From contig JABDCR010000017.1 in assembly GCA_013288015.1 (NCBI GenBank), positions 1-46,692 on the forward strand: a stretch of 46,692 nt of DNA, read 5' to 3'. Source of the DNA: Bacteroidota bacterium (GTDB taxonomy: Bacteria > Bacteroidota > Bacteroidia > B-17B0 > Aurantibacillaceae). Positions 32,394 to 41,492 of the stretch are shown here, piece by piece. The notes beneath the pieces were generated by a model. That model worked only from the letters and a program-made list of their open reading frames with translations. It ran no database searches and had not been told where the DNA came from. Within the stretch, counting starts at the first letter, position 1, and each line of letters opens with the position of its first letter. Both the position numbers and the translations under genes were made by a program.

Positions 32394-33439
32394 TATTTTA
32401 CGTCCAACAATTCTACATCAAATATTAGCCATGCGTTTGGTGGGATAACACCACTTGCACCATTAGCACCGTAACCTAATGCCGGAGGAATGATAAATTT
32501 AGTTTTACCACCTACTTTCATTAATTGCAAACCTTCTGTCCAACCCGGAATTACTCGATTTAAAGGAAATGTAGCGGGTTGGCCTCTGTCAACAGAACTA
32601 TCAAACTTTTTACCATCTAACAATGTACCTGTATAATGTACCGTTACTTGGTTAGTTGCTAAAGGCGATGCCCCCGTTCCTTCTTTTTCTACAATATAAC
32701 GTAAACCACTTGCCGTAGTTTTTGCGTTAGCATATTTTTCATTTAGTACTTTATCCATAGATGCTTGTTCGGCTTTAGCTTTCTCTTCAGCCTTTTTAGA
32801 TACATTTCCTTTTTCAAACTCAAATACTTTAGCCGCATCAAATTCTTCCGCTTTTTTCCCTTTACGAAGAACGGTTACTGTTTTTAAAGTATCGTTTTGT
32901 TGTATAGCGTTAACTACATCTTGTCCTTTTACAACATGTCCAAATATAGTATGTTTACCATTTAACCAAGGTGTTTCAACGTGTGTAATAAAAAACTGAC
33001 TACCATTTGTACCTACTCCAGCATTTGCCATAGATAATACACCCGGGCCGCTATGCTTTAAAGTTGTATCAAACTCATCCGGGAATTTATAACCTGGACC
33101 ACCTTGACCTGTACCTTGAGGATCGCCACCTTGTACCATAAAATTAGGAATAACACGATGAAATTTTAATCCATCATAAAAAGGTACACCTTCGGCTTTC
33201 GCTGTGTTTTTAATTGTTCCTTCTGCCAAGCCAACAAAATTTGCAGTTGTCATAGGTATTTTTTCAAATTCCAATTGCAAATAAATATCGCCACGGTTAG
33301 TGTTCATTTTAAGAAATAAACCGTCAGCTTGTGTTTTTAAAAATTCTTGATCCATTTTAGAAAGTTTTTGTTTGGTTTTTTTTTGAGCCGATGCAATCAG
33401 CGAAGCAAATACTAATGCAAATGTTATTATTTTTTTCAT
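32393..33439 (-). CDS. Cyclophilin-FKBP fusion peptidyl-prolyl isomerase
   Basis: The 348-residue exported protein joins two unrelated prolyl isomerase folds. After a signal peptide (TFALVFASLIASAQ) comes a cyclophilin domain (about residues 35-195) with FHRVIPNFMVQGGDPQGTG, SGPGVLSMANAG and GSQFFITHVETPWLNGKHTI. A short charged helix follows, then a complete FKBP domain (about residues 240-348) with VTVHYTGTLLDGKKFDSS, NRVIPGWTEGLQLMKVG and IPPALGYGANG. Dual-family immunophilins are described in some bacteria and protists. It is the last of four consecutive prolyl isomerase genes. Confidence 0.95.
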   Translation of the reverse strand: MKKIITFALVFASLIASAQKKTKQKLSKMDQEFLKTQADGLFLKMNTNRGDIYLQLEFEKIPMTTANFVGLAEGTIKNTAKAEGVPFYDGLKFHRVIPNFMVQGGDPQGTGQGGPGYKFPDEFDTTLKHSGPGVLSMANAGVGTNGSQFFITHVETPWLNGKHTIFGHVVKGQDVVNAIQQNDTLKTVTVLRKGKKAEEFDAAKVFEFEKGNVSKKAEEKAKAEQASMDKVLNEKYANAKTTASGLRYIVEKEGTGASPLATNQVTVHYTGTLLDGKKFDSSVDRGQPATFPLNRVIPGWTEGLQLMKVGGKTKFIIPPALGYGANGASGVIPPNAWLIFDVELLDVK

Positions 33440-33465
33440 CTGAGTATAACGATAAAAGTTGATTT

Positions 33466-34386
33466 TTATTTTTGAGCCTGAGCAGGATTTTGTTGAGGAG
33501 GGTTAATTTTTACCACTTCTATTTCAAAAACCAAAGGAGAATATGGCGGAATTGGTCCTGAACCATTAGGACCATAAGCTAAAGCAGAAGGAGAGATAAT
33601 TAGTGCCTTTGTACCCACTGTCATGGTTTGTAAAGCCTCATCCCAAGCAGGAATTACTTGTTGCATGCCAACAGGAAAACTAAATGCTTTATCATGTTTT
33701 TCAGACGCATCAAATACTTGTCCGTTAGTTAACATGCCTTTGTAATTTACTTCGGCGTTATCACCTTTTTTAACTTTTTCGCCTTTGCCTTTTTGTTTTA
33801 TAATTATGTATAAACCAGTTGCAGTAGGTTTTTCGGTAATTTTATTATCAGCAAGATATTTTTTCATCAAACTATCTTCAGATGTTTTTGCTTTTTCCAT
33901 AAAAGCTGCTTGTGCTGCTTTTTGTTTCTTTTCAATTTCATCTACCTTTTGAGAAGAATATACGCTATCAATTCTTACGTGATAAACGATAAACCCGGTA
34001 GAATCTAAAAATTTAGGAATTGGTTGGTGATAGTATCTTTGAAACATAGAATCTATACGCAACATAAAAGATGCGCTATCGCCGGGATGCATTTTTAAAA
34101 TCATCTCAAACATATCGCCTTTATATTTTGGTAAATCTAAACGCATAGCGTAAGGTTGACCCGGGCGCAACATAGTTTTATAGTTAAATAAAAGTGAATC
34201 CTTTTCGGTGGTCATTGTGTGCGACATAAAAACCACATCACCTTTGTTTAAGGTTTTGCTTTCGTCACCTTTTTTATCTACTTTAAAATATGAACCTGAT
34301 ATTTCTTCGTAACCAGGATGTTTGCTGCTTTTGCAAGCAACTAACGAAAACAGTGCTGCTGTTGTAATTAAAATTGTTTTTTTCAT
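33466..34386 (-). CDS. FKBP-type peptidyl-prolyl isomerase lipoprotein
   Basis: The 306-residue lipoprotein has a consensus lipobox LVAC (Cys18). Residues 30-150 look like a diverged FKBP-like domain (NKGDVVFMSHTMTTEKDSLL, MILKMHPGDSASFML). A helical linker rich in Lys/Ala/Glu follows, then a canonical FKBP domain at about 190-300 with DNAEVNYKGMLTNGQVFD, VIPAWDEALQTMTVG and SPSALAYGPNG. It lies 2 nt after the next FKBP gene upstream. Likely a periplasmic, membrane-tethered foldase. Confidence 0.93.
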   Translation of the reverse strand: MKKTILITTAALFSLVACKSSKHPGYEEISGSYFKVDKKGDESKTLNKGDVVFMSHTMTTEKDSLLFNYKTMLRPGQPYAMRLDLPKYKGDMFEMILKMHPGDSASFMLRIDSMFQRYYHQPIPKFLDSTGFIVYHVRIDSVYSSQKVDEIEKKQKAAQAAFMEKAKTSEDSLMKKYLADNKITEKPTATGLYIIIKQKGKGEKVKKGDNAEVNYKGMLTNGQVFDASEKHDKAFSFPVGMQQVIPAWDEALQTMTVGTKALIISPSALAYGPNGSGPIPPYSPLVFEIEVVKINPPQQNPAQAQK

Positions 34387-34388
34387 GT

Positions 34389-35264
34389 TTATTTTATGTC
34401 TGCTATTTCTATTTGATACACTAATGGGGTATAAGGTGGTATAGCTCCGTTGCTACTACCATCACTTCCAAAAGCGAGTTGCGAAGGTAATATAATTTTT
34501 GCTTTTTCACCTTTTTTCAGCTTATATAAGGCAAGCCGCAAACCCTCTATTAATTGCCCCTCTTGCCCGTATATAAACTCAAAAGCCCAGTTGTGCGGGG
34601 TATAATCTACCAAGGTACCATCCAAAAAATAACCTTTATAGAAAAGCTTTATTTTTTTGCCTTTTTTAACAGAATCCAAATTTGTTGGGTGCGTTATCTC
34701 TATAAAAGCATTAGTGGCAAATTCGTTTACCTGCTTGCAATTTTTTGAAACGTAATTTTGAATTTGAAGTTGCTCTTTACTTTGTTGTTTATCTGTAAAT
34801 GCATGTATACTATCATTAAACGCATTGAATTGATTAGCCGTTAAAGTTTGGATTATTTTTAATGAGAATTTTACACAGGAATCTTTTTTGCAAAAAAAAG
34901 GAATCTCCGATTTAAAAAATTCACTAAAAAATTTCTCGGTAGGGAAAAGATACTGCAAACTATCGCCTACCGAAAAACCAAAGGCATTCTTTAAAAAGTA
35001 AGGGGAATTTTTAGTGACGAAAAAAGTTTGACTTCCTTTGTGTTTTGTTTCCCAAAATATAGAATCTGCTAAGTTTTTACAGGAAGCCTCAATTAAAAGG
35101 CATTGGGTTGAGTCTGTTTTTTTTGTTCCCTCACCCAGTGAAATTAATTTATAATAAAAATCTTGTTGCTTTGAGTAACCTTTATATGTTTTAGGTTTTT
35201 CTCGACATGAAAAAATTAAAATCAGGCTTGTAATAAGAACAATTTTAAACAATGTTATTCTCAT
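34389..35264 (-). CDS. FKBP-type peptidyl-prolyl isomerase lipoprotein, diverged
   Basis: The 291-residue lipoprotein has a lipobox ending at Cys20 (LILIFSC). Its N-terminal half resembles a degenerate FKBP-like region (SVGDSLQYLFPTEKFFSEFF). The C-terminal half is a recognisable FKBP domain: KKGKKIKLFYKGYFLDGTLVD, IEGLRLALYKLKKGEKAKI, LPSQLAFGSDG, IPPYTPLVYQIEI. Architecture parallels the downstream gene at 33466-34386, suggesting an old tandem duplication. It starts 1 nt after the stop of the preceding gene. Confidence 0.9.
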   Translation of the reverse strand: MRITLFKIVLITSLILIFSCREKPKTYKGYSKQQDFYYKLISLGEGTKKTDSTQCLLIEASCKNLADSIFWETKHKGSQTFFVTKNSPYFLKNAFGFSVGDSLQYLFPTEKFFSEFFKSEIPFFCKKDSCVKFSLKIIQTLTANQFNAFNDSIHAFTDKQQSKEQLQIQNYVSKNCKQVNEFATNAFIEITHPTNLDSVKKGKKIKLFYKGYFLDGTLVDYTPHNWAFEFIYGQEGQLIEGLRLALYKLKKGEKAKIILPSQLAFGSDGSSNGAIPPYTPLVYQIEIADIK

Positions 35265-35265
35265 A

Positions 35266-35811
35266 CTATTGAACAGAAATAACTTCGACAGTATAAACTA
35301 CGGCAGCTTTTGGCGGAACTTTATCTCTATCGCCAATTAAACCAAATGCAAGGTGGGCAGGTAAAATAAATATAGCTTTATCATGCAAATGCATAAGCTG
35401 AACTCCCTCATGTATGCCGCTTTCTACCATATCAGCACCAACAGTAAATTCTTTTGGTCCTTTTTTATCAGATGAGTAACAAAGTGTTCCATCTAATAAA
35501 GAGACCTTATAATTCACTTTTATACGGTTGCCAGCTTCTATTTTTTTTTCCTTAGTATTTTCTTTTAAAAACATATAGCGCAAACCGGTGCCGGTTATTT
35601 TCATATCATAATTATGCGCTTTTACGTAGGCATTAATTTCATCGCTCTCCATTACAACGGCGGGTTTATTAACGGCTATAATGTCTTCTTTTAGTTTAGA
35701 GTAATTTACTACAATAGGTTTCTGTTTGGGTTTATCAGTACAAGAGGTATAAAGCAGGCAATGCACTACGCATAAAAGATAGAACAGAATATTTGTGGCA
35801 GTAATTTTCAC
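35266..35811 (-). CDS. FKBP-type prolyl isomerase lipoprotein (GldI-like)
   Basis: The 181-residue lipoprotein has a lipobox ending at Cys24 (LLYTSC), a short spacer and one FKBP domain (GTGLRYMFLKENTKEKKIEA, RIKVNYKVSLLDGTLCYSSD, EGVQLMHLHDKAIFILPAHL, PPKAAVVYTVEVIS). Size, lipoprotein anchor and position next to a DHH phosphoesterase are reminiscent of GldI of F. johnsoniae, an FKBP lipoprotein needed for gliding, but I cannot separate GldI from general FKBP lipoproteins by eye. It lies 6 nt after the DHH gene. Confidence 0.88.
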   Translation of the reverse strand: MKITATNILFYLLCVVHCLLYTSCTDKPKQKPIVVNYSKLKEDIIAVNKPAVVMESDEINAYVKAHNYDMKITGTGLRYMFLKENTKEKKIEAGNRIKVNYKVSLLDGTLCYSSDKKGPKEFTVGADMVESGIHEGVQLMHLHDKAIFILPAHLAFGLIGDRDKVPPKAAVVYTVEVISVQ

Positions 35812-35817
35812 AATAAT

Positions 35818-36828
35818 TTATTTTTTTAACTCTGTTTTATATTGGGGTAAAAGGTCGATAAATTTTTTAACCGTATCATCTAACGATAAAATGCTTTTTG
35901 CACCGGCTGCGTTTATATGTCCGCCACCATTAAAGTGTGCACGAGCAAAATTATTTACATCAAATTTTTTGCTACGGAAAGATATACGGATAGCGCCATC
36001 TTTAACAGAAAAGAAAGCTGACAAATCCATGCCACCAACCGATAAAGCATAATTTACAATGCCTTCTGTATCTCCTTTTTTAAACCCGAATTGTTTTAAT
36101 TCATCTTCGCTAAGTGCTATGTATGCCGCTTTGTATTCAGGTACAAAAACAAGTTTTTCGTACAAGCAGTAACCCAGCAATTTTAAACGGTTTTCAGTAT
36201 AATCGTCGTACACACTATTATAAATATCTGCGTTTTTTGCACCTGCTTCTATTAGAGCAGCCGCTACTTGAAATGTTTTTTGTGTAGTAGATGCAAAACG
36301 AAACGAGCCTGTATCAGTCATAATGCCCGTATACAAACAGTTAGCCATTTTTTTATCAATTACTTTTTTTGAATCAACGCCGCAAATAAAATCATACACC
36401 AACTCGCAGGTAGAAGATGCCTCAACATCATGAAAATAATAATCAAACACCGTATCAGGTTTTTGGTGATGGTCTATCACCATTTTCTTTGCAGCTGAAT
36501 TTCGAATTAATTCTCCTAAAGCATCAATGCGCTTATAATTATTAAAATCTAAAATAAAAACAACATCGCTTTTCTCTATTTGTTTTTTTACAGCTACTTC
36601 ATTGCCTTCAAAAACCATAGCTTGTTTACTGGCGGGCATCCAAGCCAAAAAATCAGGAAAAGCATTTGGCACAATAACTTTTATATTTTTGCCTTTGCTT
36701 TTTAAATAATGATATAAGCCTAAGGAAGAACCCATTGCATCTCCATCAGGGTTTACATGGGTTACAATTGAAATGGTTTTTGTTTTTGAAAGGAGTTTTT
36801 TCAAATCACTAAAAGGAGTTTTTTTCAT
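35818..36828 (-). CDS. DHH-family phosphoesterase (NrnA-like nanoRNase/pAp phosphatase)
   Basis: The 336-residue cytoplasmic phosphoesterase has motif I VTHVNPDGDAMGSSLGLYHY, the DFNNYKR motif, the DHH motif MVIDHHQKPDTVFDYYFHD, a MTDTGSFRFASTT segment, and the DHHA1 motif GGGHINAAGA. Members degrade 2-5-nt RNA oligomers or 3'-phosphoadenosine phosphate. It lies 14 nt after the PorE-like gene and ahead of the FKBP lipoproteins. The cytoplasmic enzyme is an outsider among envelope genes; the neighbourhood with an FKBP lipoprotein is seen elsewhere in Bacteroidota. Confidence 0.93.
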   Translation of the reverse strand: MKKTPFSDLKKLLSKTKTISIVTHVNPDGDAMGSSLGLYHYLKSKGKNIKVIVPNAFPDFLAWMPASKQAMVFEGNEVAVKKQIEKSDVVFILDFNNYKRIDALGELIRNSAAKKMVIDHHQKPDTVFDYYFHDVEASSTCELVYDFICGVDSKKVIDKKMANCLYTGIMTDTGSFRFASTTQKTFQVAAALIEAGAKNADIYNSVYDDYTENRLKLLGYCLYEKLVFVPEYKAAYIALSEDELKQFGFKKGDTEGIVNYALSVGGMDLSAFFSVKDGAIRISFRSKKFDVNNFARAHFNGGGHINAAGAKSILSLDDTVKKFIDLLPQYKTELKK

Positions 36829-36842
36829 ATACGGGTAAATGC

Positions 36843-38864
36843 TTATTTATCTAAAATTAAAAATTCTGTTCTACGGTTTTTTGCTTTTCCTTCAACCGTA
36901 CTGTTATCTGCAATTGGTTTACTTGGGCCATAACCTTTAGCCGTAATTCTGTTTGCTGTAATGCCTTTTGTTTCTAAATATTTTTTTACATTTTCGGCAC
37001 GTTTTTCCGATAACAGTTTATTATCATTTTCATTACCCACATTATCTGTGTGACCCTGTATCTCAATTTTCATGGTTGGGTTAATTTTTAAGTAATCAGC
37101 AAATTCATCTAAGGTAACAAACGATTGCGGATACAAATCAGCCGCACCTGTTGCGTATAAAATATTATTAATTACGAACGATTTTCCTTTTTCAGCTACC
37201 TCAACGTTTAGTGTAGCGGGTGCTGGTGGTTTTTCAAATGTTACATCTTTCATATCAACTGTTTGCGATGCAAAAGAATAATCGGGTGCTTTTACGGTAA
37301 CAATTAAATGTTCTTTATTTTTTTTTAGATTAATTGCGGCCACATAACCTCCACTAGTAGAATCGTACACAGCCTTGGTAACTTCTTTTGTTTTGGTATT
37401 TTTTATTTCAACACTTGCGTTAGCAACAGGTGCGCCGCTTTCTTGTTTTACCTCTCCGCGTAAAAATGCAACTGCTTCGGGGCGCGCTTCTTTGTATAAA
37501 TCAAAATAGTATACATCGTATTTTCCTACTCCCTTACCACGTACACTGCCTTTATTATCTGAACAGAAATAACCATACAAACCATCAGTGCTGGCAAAAA
37601 AACCTACATCATCTGCTTCTGAGTTAATCGGGCTGCCAATATTTTCAGGTTCTTTCCAATTCCCTTTTTCATCTTTTCTAATATAATAAATGTCAAAACC
37701 ACCAAAACCAAATAAACCATCGCTACTGTAATAAAGTGTTTCAGAATCGGAATGCATAAAAGGGTTTTTCTCGCTGCCTGATGTGTTTATTTTAGGCCCC
37801 ATGTTTACAGGGGTTTGCCATTGTTTGGTTACAGGATGACGTTCACTTTTCCAAATATCAATTTTACCATAACCACCGGGTCTGTCGCTGGCAAAATAAA
37901 GTGTATTTCCATCAGCCGATACAGAAGGCTGAGAATCCCAATAGATAGGATGATTAATGGTTGGCACTTTTTGAATTTTAGACCAAGCTTCATCAATTAA
38001 ATCACTATAATATATATCAGCATTGGGTTGAGAGCCACCTTCGGTTTTATATATGGTATAAAATAAATGTTTGTTATCAATGCTTAAACAAGCTCCACCT
38101 TCATTACTATTTTCATTAAACGGATAATCCATTGGTTTACCAACATCAAAGTTTCCATCTTTTTGTTTGGTAGCAATCATAAACACTTCTTTTTCTTTAT
38201 CGGTTTGATACACTTTATCTTTACCCTGATCAGGCACAGTACGTGTAAAAAGAAACAAGGTCTCATCAGGCGACAAATATGGCAAGTACTCGTTGTTGGC
38301 TGTAGAAATTGGAAGTAACACTTTAGGATTGAATGGGACAACCTTCTTCTTTAGCTCAGTTTCTTTTTTAATAGACTTTACCATTTCTTTTGCCTGATAT
38401 TGTTCGAACTGATAATCTTTAGAAAATTTCTTTTCGTCGTCATCAATAAATTTTATAAACAATTCCAGATATTTAATTGCCGAATCATTCTTAGCATCTT
38501 CATAATAACTATACCCAATGTAATAATAGGGTTGCGAATGTATTTTTGGACAAGCTGCCACGGCAGCCTTAAAATAAGGCAAGGCGGTAGAAAAAGGGAG
38601 ATTATCTAACTTACATTTTACAATAATTTCGTTACCCAAAAACATAGCAGCTTCTGCATAGTTTGGTTCCAGCTGAAGTGCCTCTTGCAAAAATTTTAAA
38701 CGCTCAGGCTTTTCGTACTTCTTTTTGTTACTTCCTTTTTCGTATAGAGCAATAGCTTTTTTATTCTCAGGTGCAGGGCACGTGTTTTTTTTCTCCTCCT
38801 CTTGGGCAAAAGCAAGTGATGTTATAGATAGAAAGAAAAATATGTTTAGAAATTTTACTTTCAT
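36843..38864 (-). CDS. PorE-like T9SS protein: TPR, propeller, CRD and OmpA domains
   Basis: The 673-residue exported protein has a signal peptide (KFLNIFFFLSITSLAFAQ). TPR-like helices follow (LKFLQEALQLEPNYAEAAMF, YYYIGYSYYEDAKNDSAIKY). Next are five PD40/WD-like propeller repeats (NEYLPYLSPDETLFLFTR; QPSVSADGNTLYFASDRPGG; NPFMHSDSETLYYSSDG), then a carboxypeptidase-regulatory-like fold (LRGEVKQESGAPVANASVEI). Last is an OmpA C-terminal peptidoglycan-binding domain (IEIQGHTDNVGNENDNKLLS, RAENVKKYLETKGI). This exact order is that of PorE of Porphyromonas gingivalis, a T9SS component that contacts peptidoglycan. The start used is the ATG at 38864, 1 nt after folD; a longer frame reaching 38921 would overlap folD and spoil the signal peptide. 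Confidence 0.9.
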   Translation of the reverse strand: MKVKFLNIFFFLSITSLAFAQEEEKKNTCPAPENKKAIALYEKGSNKKKYEKPERLKFLQEALQLEPNYAEAAMFLGNEIIVKCKLDNLPFSTALPYFKAAVAACPKIHSQPYYYIGYSYYEDAKNDSAIKYLELFIKFIDDDEKKFSKDYQFEQYQAKEMVKSIKKETELKKKVVPFNPKVLLPISTANNEYLPYLSPDETLFLFTRTVPDQGKDKVYQTDKEKEVFMIATKQKDGNFDVGKPMDYPFNENSNEGGACLSIDNKHLFYTIYKTEGGSQPNADIYYSDLIDEAWSKIQKVPTINHPIYWDSQPSVSADGNTLYFASDRPGGYGKIDIWKSERHPVTKQWQTPVNMGPKINTSGSEKNPFMHSDSETLYYSSDGLFGFGGFDIYYIRKDEKGNWKEPENIGSPINSEADDVGFFASTDGLYGYFCSDNKGSVRGKGVGKYDVYYFDLYKEARPEAVAFLRGEVKQESGAPVANASVEIKNTKTKEVTKAVYDSTSGGYVAAINLKKNKEHLIVTVKAPDYSFASQTVDMKDVTFEKPPAPATLNVEVAEKGKSFVINNILYATGAADLYPQSFVTLDEFADYLKINPTMKIEIQGHTDNVGNENDNKLLSEKRAENVKKYLETKGITANRITAKGYGPSKPIADNSTVEGKAKNRRTEFLILDK

Positions 38865-38865
38865 A

Positions 38866-39750
38866 CTACTTATAAATTTCTTTTTTAGCAGCCAGTAATG
38901 TGTTTTTAAGTAATGATGCAATAGTCATTAAACCAACGCCACCAGGTACAGGTGTTATGTAAGCGCATTTAGGGGCAACCTCATCAAACAACACATCACC
39001 TACTAGTTTAAAACCACTTTTAGTTTCAGTGCTCGGTATACGATTAATGCCCACATCAATTACCGTAGCACCTTGTTTTACCATATCAGCCGTAACATAA
39101 TTTGGTTTCCCAATTGCTGCAATAATAATATCGGCAGCTAATGTGTATTGTTTTAAATTTTCGGTTTTACTGTGGCAAAGCGTAACGGTACAGTTAGCAT
39201 ACTGTGTGTTTTTAGCCATTAAAATACTCATAGGTGTACCCACAATATTGCTTCTGCCAATAACCACACAATGCTTGCCTTGTGTTGGTATTTTATAATA
39301 TTCTAATAACTGAATAATACCATAAGGTGTAGCGCTAATATAAGTAGGTAAATTTAAAACCAGCTTGCCTACATTAACCGGATGAAAGCCATCTACATCT
39401 TTACTTGGTTTTATGGCTTCAATTATTTTTTGTTCTGCAATATGTTTTGGTAATGGCAACTGAACAATGTAGCCATCAACATCAATATCATTATTTAATT
39501 CTTCTATTTTACTTAAAAGTGTTTGTTCGGTAACATCCGTTTCAAATTTTACAAAGGTAGATGTAACACCCACTCTTTCGCAGGTTTTTATTTTTGAATT
39601 AACATAAGCCATACTTGCAGGGTCGTTGCCCACTAATACAGCAGCTAGATGTGGAGTTTTTTTACCGGCTTGTTTTAATTGAATTACTTCTTGCCTAATT
39701 TGTTCGAGTACTTTTTCAGATACTTCTTTTCCGTTGATGAGTTGGTACAT
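38866..39750 (-). CDS. folD: Methylenetetrahydrofolate dehydrogenase/cyclohydrolase
   Basis: The 294-residue bifunctional enzyme interconverts methylene-, methenyl- and formyl-tetrahydrofolate. Motifs are [14 protein letters not shown], the [14 protein letters not shown] block, [34 protein letters not shown] and [17 protein letters not shown]. Length is typical. It lies between lipA (24 nt) and the PorE-like gene (1 nt) on the same strand, so housekeeping one-carbon metabolism shares a transcript with T9SS genes. Confidence 0.97.
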   Translation of the reverse strand: MYQLINGKEVSEKVLEQIRQEVIQLKQAGKKTPHLAAVLVGNDPASMAYVNSKIKTCERVGVTSTFVKFETDVTEQTLLSKIEELNNDIDVDGYIVQLPLPKHIAEQKIIEAIKPSKDVDGFHPVNVGKLVLNLPTYISATPYGIIQLLEYYKIPTQGKHCVVIGRSNIVGTPMSILMAKNTQYANCTVTLCHSKTENLKQYTLAADIIIAAIGKPNYVTADMVKQGATVIDVGINRIPSTETKSGFKLVGDVLFDEVAPKCAYITPVPGGVGLMTIASLLKNTLLAAKKEIYK

Positions 39751-39774
39751 CTATAAATTTCCTCTTAAAAATAT

Positions 39775-40656
39775 TTACAATACGTGTTTTTCTGCGTGAT
39801 AAGATGAACGAACCAACGGACCACTCTCTACATATAAAAAGCCTTTGGCAACGGCAGCTACTCTGTATCTTTCAAATTGGTCGGGGTGAACAAATTCTGC
39901 AACAGGTAAATTTTTTGGAGTAGGTTGCAAATACTGACCAATAGTAACTACATCGCAATTAACGCTACGCAAATCATCTAGGGCTTCTAAAACTTCTTCT
40001 TCTCTTTCGCCCAAACCAACCATAATGCCCGATTTGGTTCTTATACCTGCTTCCTTTATACGTTTTAAAACTTCTAAACTCCTATCATATTTAGCTTGTA
40101 TGCGAACCTGTGGAGTTAAGCGTTTTACGGTTTCAATGTTATGCGAAATAATATCAGGCTTAACATCAATAACACGTTGCAGGTTTTCCCACTTGCCCAT
40201 AAAATCGGGAATAAGTGTTTCAAATTTTGTTTCCGGACTTTCCTTTCTTATTGCCTTAATAGTTTCTGCCCAAATAATAGAGCCGCCATCTTTTAAATCA
40301 TCTCTATCAACCGAAGTAATAACACAATGTTTAACACTCATTAATTTTACCGAGTTTGCCACACGCATGGGTTCATCCCAATCTGCAGGTAATGGTTTTC
40401 CTGTAAACACTGAACAAAATCCGCAAGAGCGCGTACAAACATTTCCTAATATCATAAACGTAGCTGTACCTGCCCCCCAGCATTCGCCCATATTTGGGCA
40501 ATTACCGCTTTGGCAAATAGTGTGCAGCTTATGCTTATCTACAATATTGCGAACTTTTATATATTCCTCACCGGTAGGCAGCTTAACCCGTAACCATTGG
40601 GGTTTACGGGGTTTTTCATTTATAGGAGTCGTAATAGTTTCTTGCGTGATGTCCAT
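39775..40656 (-). CDS. lipA: Lipoyl synthase
   Basis: The radical-SAM enzyme inserts two sulfur atoms into octanoyl chains to make lipoate. The auxiliary cluster cysteines are in [14 protein letters not shown], the radical-SAM cluster in [10 protein letters not shown], and the C-terminal [10 protein letters not shown] supplies the conserved RSSY. The internal [13 protein letters not shown] segment is also typical. I use the ATG at 40656 ([10 protein letters not shown], 293 residues); an upstream ATG at 40695 lies inside the end of the preceding gene and adds 13 residues unlike the family. Confidence 0.96.
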   Translation of the reverse strand: MDITQETITTPINEKPRKPQWLRVKLPTGEEYIKVRNIVDKHKLHTICQSGNCPNMGECWGAGTATFMILGNVCTRSCGFCSVFTGKPLPADWDEPMRVANSVKLMSVKHCVITSVDRDDLKDGGSIIWAETIKAIRKESPETKFETLIPDFMGKWENLQRVIDVKPDIISHNIETVKRLTPQVRIQAKYDRSLEVLKRIKEAGIRTKSGIMVGLGEREEEVLEALDDLRSVNCDVVTIGQYLQPTPKNLPVAEFVHPDQFERYRVAAVAKGFLYVESGPLVRSSYHAEKHVL

Positions 40657-40663
40657 CTTAATT

Positions 40664-41428
40664 TTAAAACTTACGTTTGCCAATATGAATGCCAACGTAT
40701 AGCGTTACAAAAAAATTCTCGGCCTTGTTGTAAGCCATAGTTTGTATTGCCTTTGGGAAACAATCTACCGCAGCACCAACTTCAATTGCTTTTATTAAAT
40801 TGGTTTTGCTACCATATTCAAAACTAAAACCTAATTTAGCATATCCACCCGGATGTAATTTTAAATCTTGTAAGCCGTCAAAATAAGGTGCTCTACCTAG
40901 TATATTGTTTTGATTATGAATGGCAGGATTGTAAGCCTCATCTTTAATAATATAAACATTTTGACTAGTAGGGTCAGGATACTCTATTTGTAAATAAACT
41001 GGTTTTGAAATACCAATGGTAACTCCGGCACTATACAGCATTCGTATTTCAATGCTTTTTCGCTCGGCCCGTTCATATAATTTGCGCTGAAAACCAAAGC
41101 CTGCCCGTAAAAAAAATAATCCGTTTAGTTTGCCATATTTATAACTCTTACCTCCCTGATCAGATTTTACACTAATCTCTTTAGGATGTTTCATATTAAG
41201 CCCTTCAATTTCTATCAGGCGTTTTAATTTACCGGTAACATGCCATAACCTACGATATATAGCGCCAAAGCCACGCGAGTGCATGTAAATGCCGCCGGTA
41301 CTTTCGTTTCTAAAAAGCACATTTACATCTTGCCCTTGATCTAATGCTTGTTGTGCGCTTTGCGAAAACGCTGTTTCAGCTAACATGAAACAAAAAACAA
41401 GAGCACTTATTTTGAAAAAATTTCGCAT
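40664..41428 (-). CDS. Putative outer-membrane beta-barrel protein, unknown function
   Basis: I do not recognise a named family. The 254-residue protein has a signal peptide ([17 protein letters not shown]). After it come segments alternating hydrophobic and polar residues with many aromatics ([72 protein letters not shown]), which is what small outer-membrane barrels look like, and it ends in a barrel-like last strand. It is the first gene of the eleven-gene minus-strand run and is followed 7 nt later by lipA. It diverges from the OsmC gene, with a TACATTTG box upstream. Confidence 0.75.
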   Translation of the reverse strand: MRNFFKISALVFCFMLAETAFSQSAQQALDQGQDVNVLFRNESTGGIYMHSRGFGAIYRRLWHVTGKLKRLIEIEGLNMKHPKEISVKSDQGGKSYKYGKLNGLFFLRAGFGFQRKLYERAERKSIEIRMLYSAGVTIGISKPVYLQIEYPDPTSQNVYIIKDEAYNPAIHNQNNILGRAPYFDGLQDLKLHPGGYAKLGFSFEYGSKTNLIKAIEVGAAVDCFPKAIQTMAYNKAENFFVTLYVGIHIGKRKF

Positions 41429-41441
41429 TATTTTAGAAGAA

Positions 41442-41449
41442 CAAATGTA
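41442..41449 (-). promoter_or_regulatory. -7 box (TACATTTG) of the eleven-gene run
   Basis: TACATTTG on the minus strand matches TAnnTTTG 13 nt before the first gene of the lipA-folD-PorE-like-plug run, implying a very short leader. No -33 match at the expected distance. Confidence 0.5.
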
Positions 41450-41469
41450 CGATAATTATACCTATTTGT

Positions 41470-41477
41470 TACTTTTG
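41470..41477 (+). promoter_or_regulatory. -7 box (TACTTTTG) of the OsmC gene
   Basis: TACTTTTG matches TAnnTTTG 15 nt before the ATG at 41493. It lies 20 bp from the divergent box at 41442-41449 and rules out the upstream ATG at 41385 as the main start. Confidence 0.5.
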
Positions 41478-41492
41478 ATGCAAAACAAAAAC

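Noticed and set aside
38865-38921. Longer start for the PorE-like gene
   Set aside because: It would overlap folD by 56 nt and put 19 extra residues before a clean signal peptide; the ATG at 38864 fits better.
40025-40702. 225-codon plus-strand open frame
   Set aside because: It is antisense to lipA, which carries all catalytic motifs; the reverse frame looks random.
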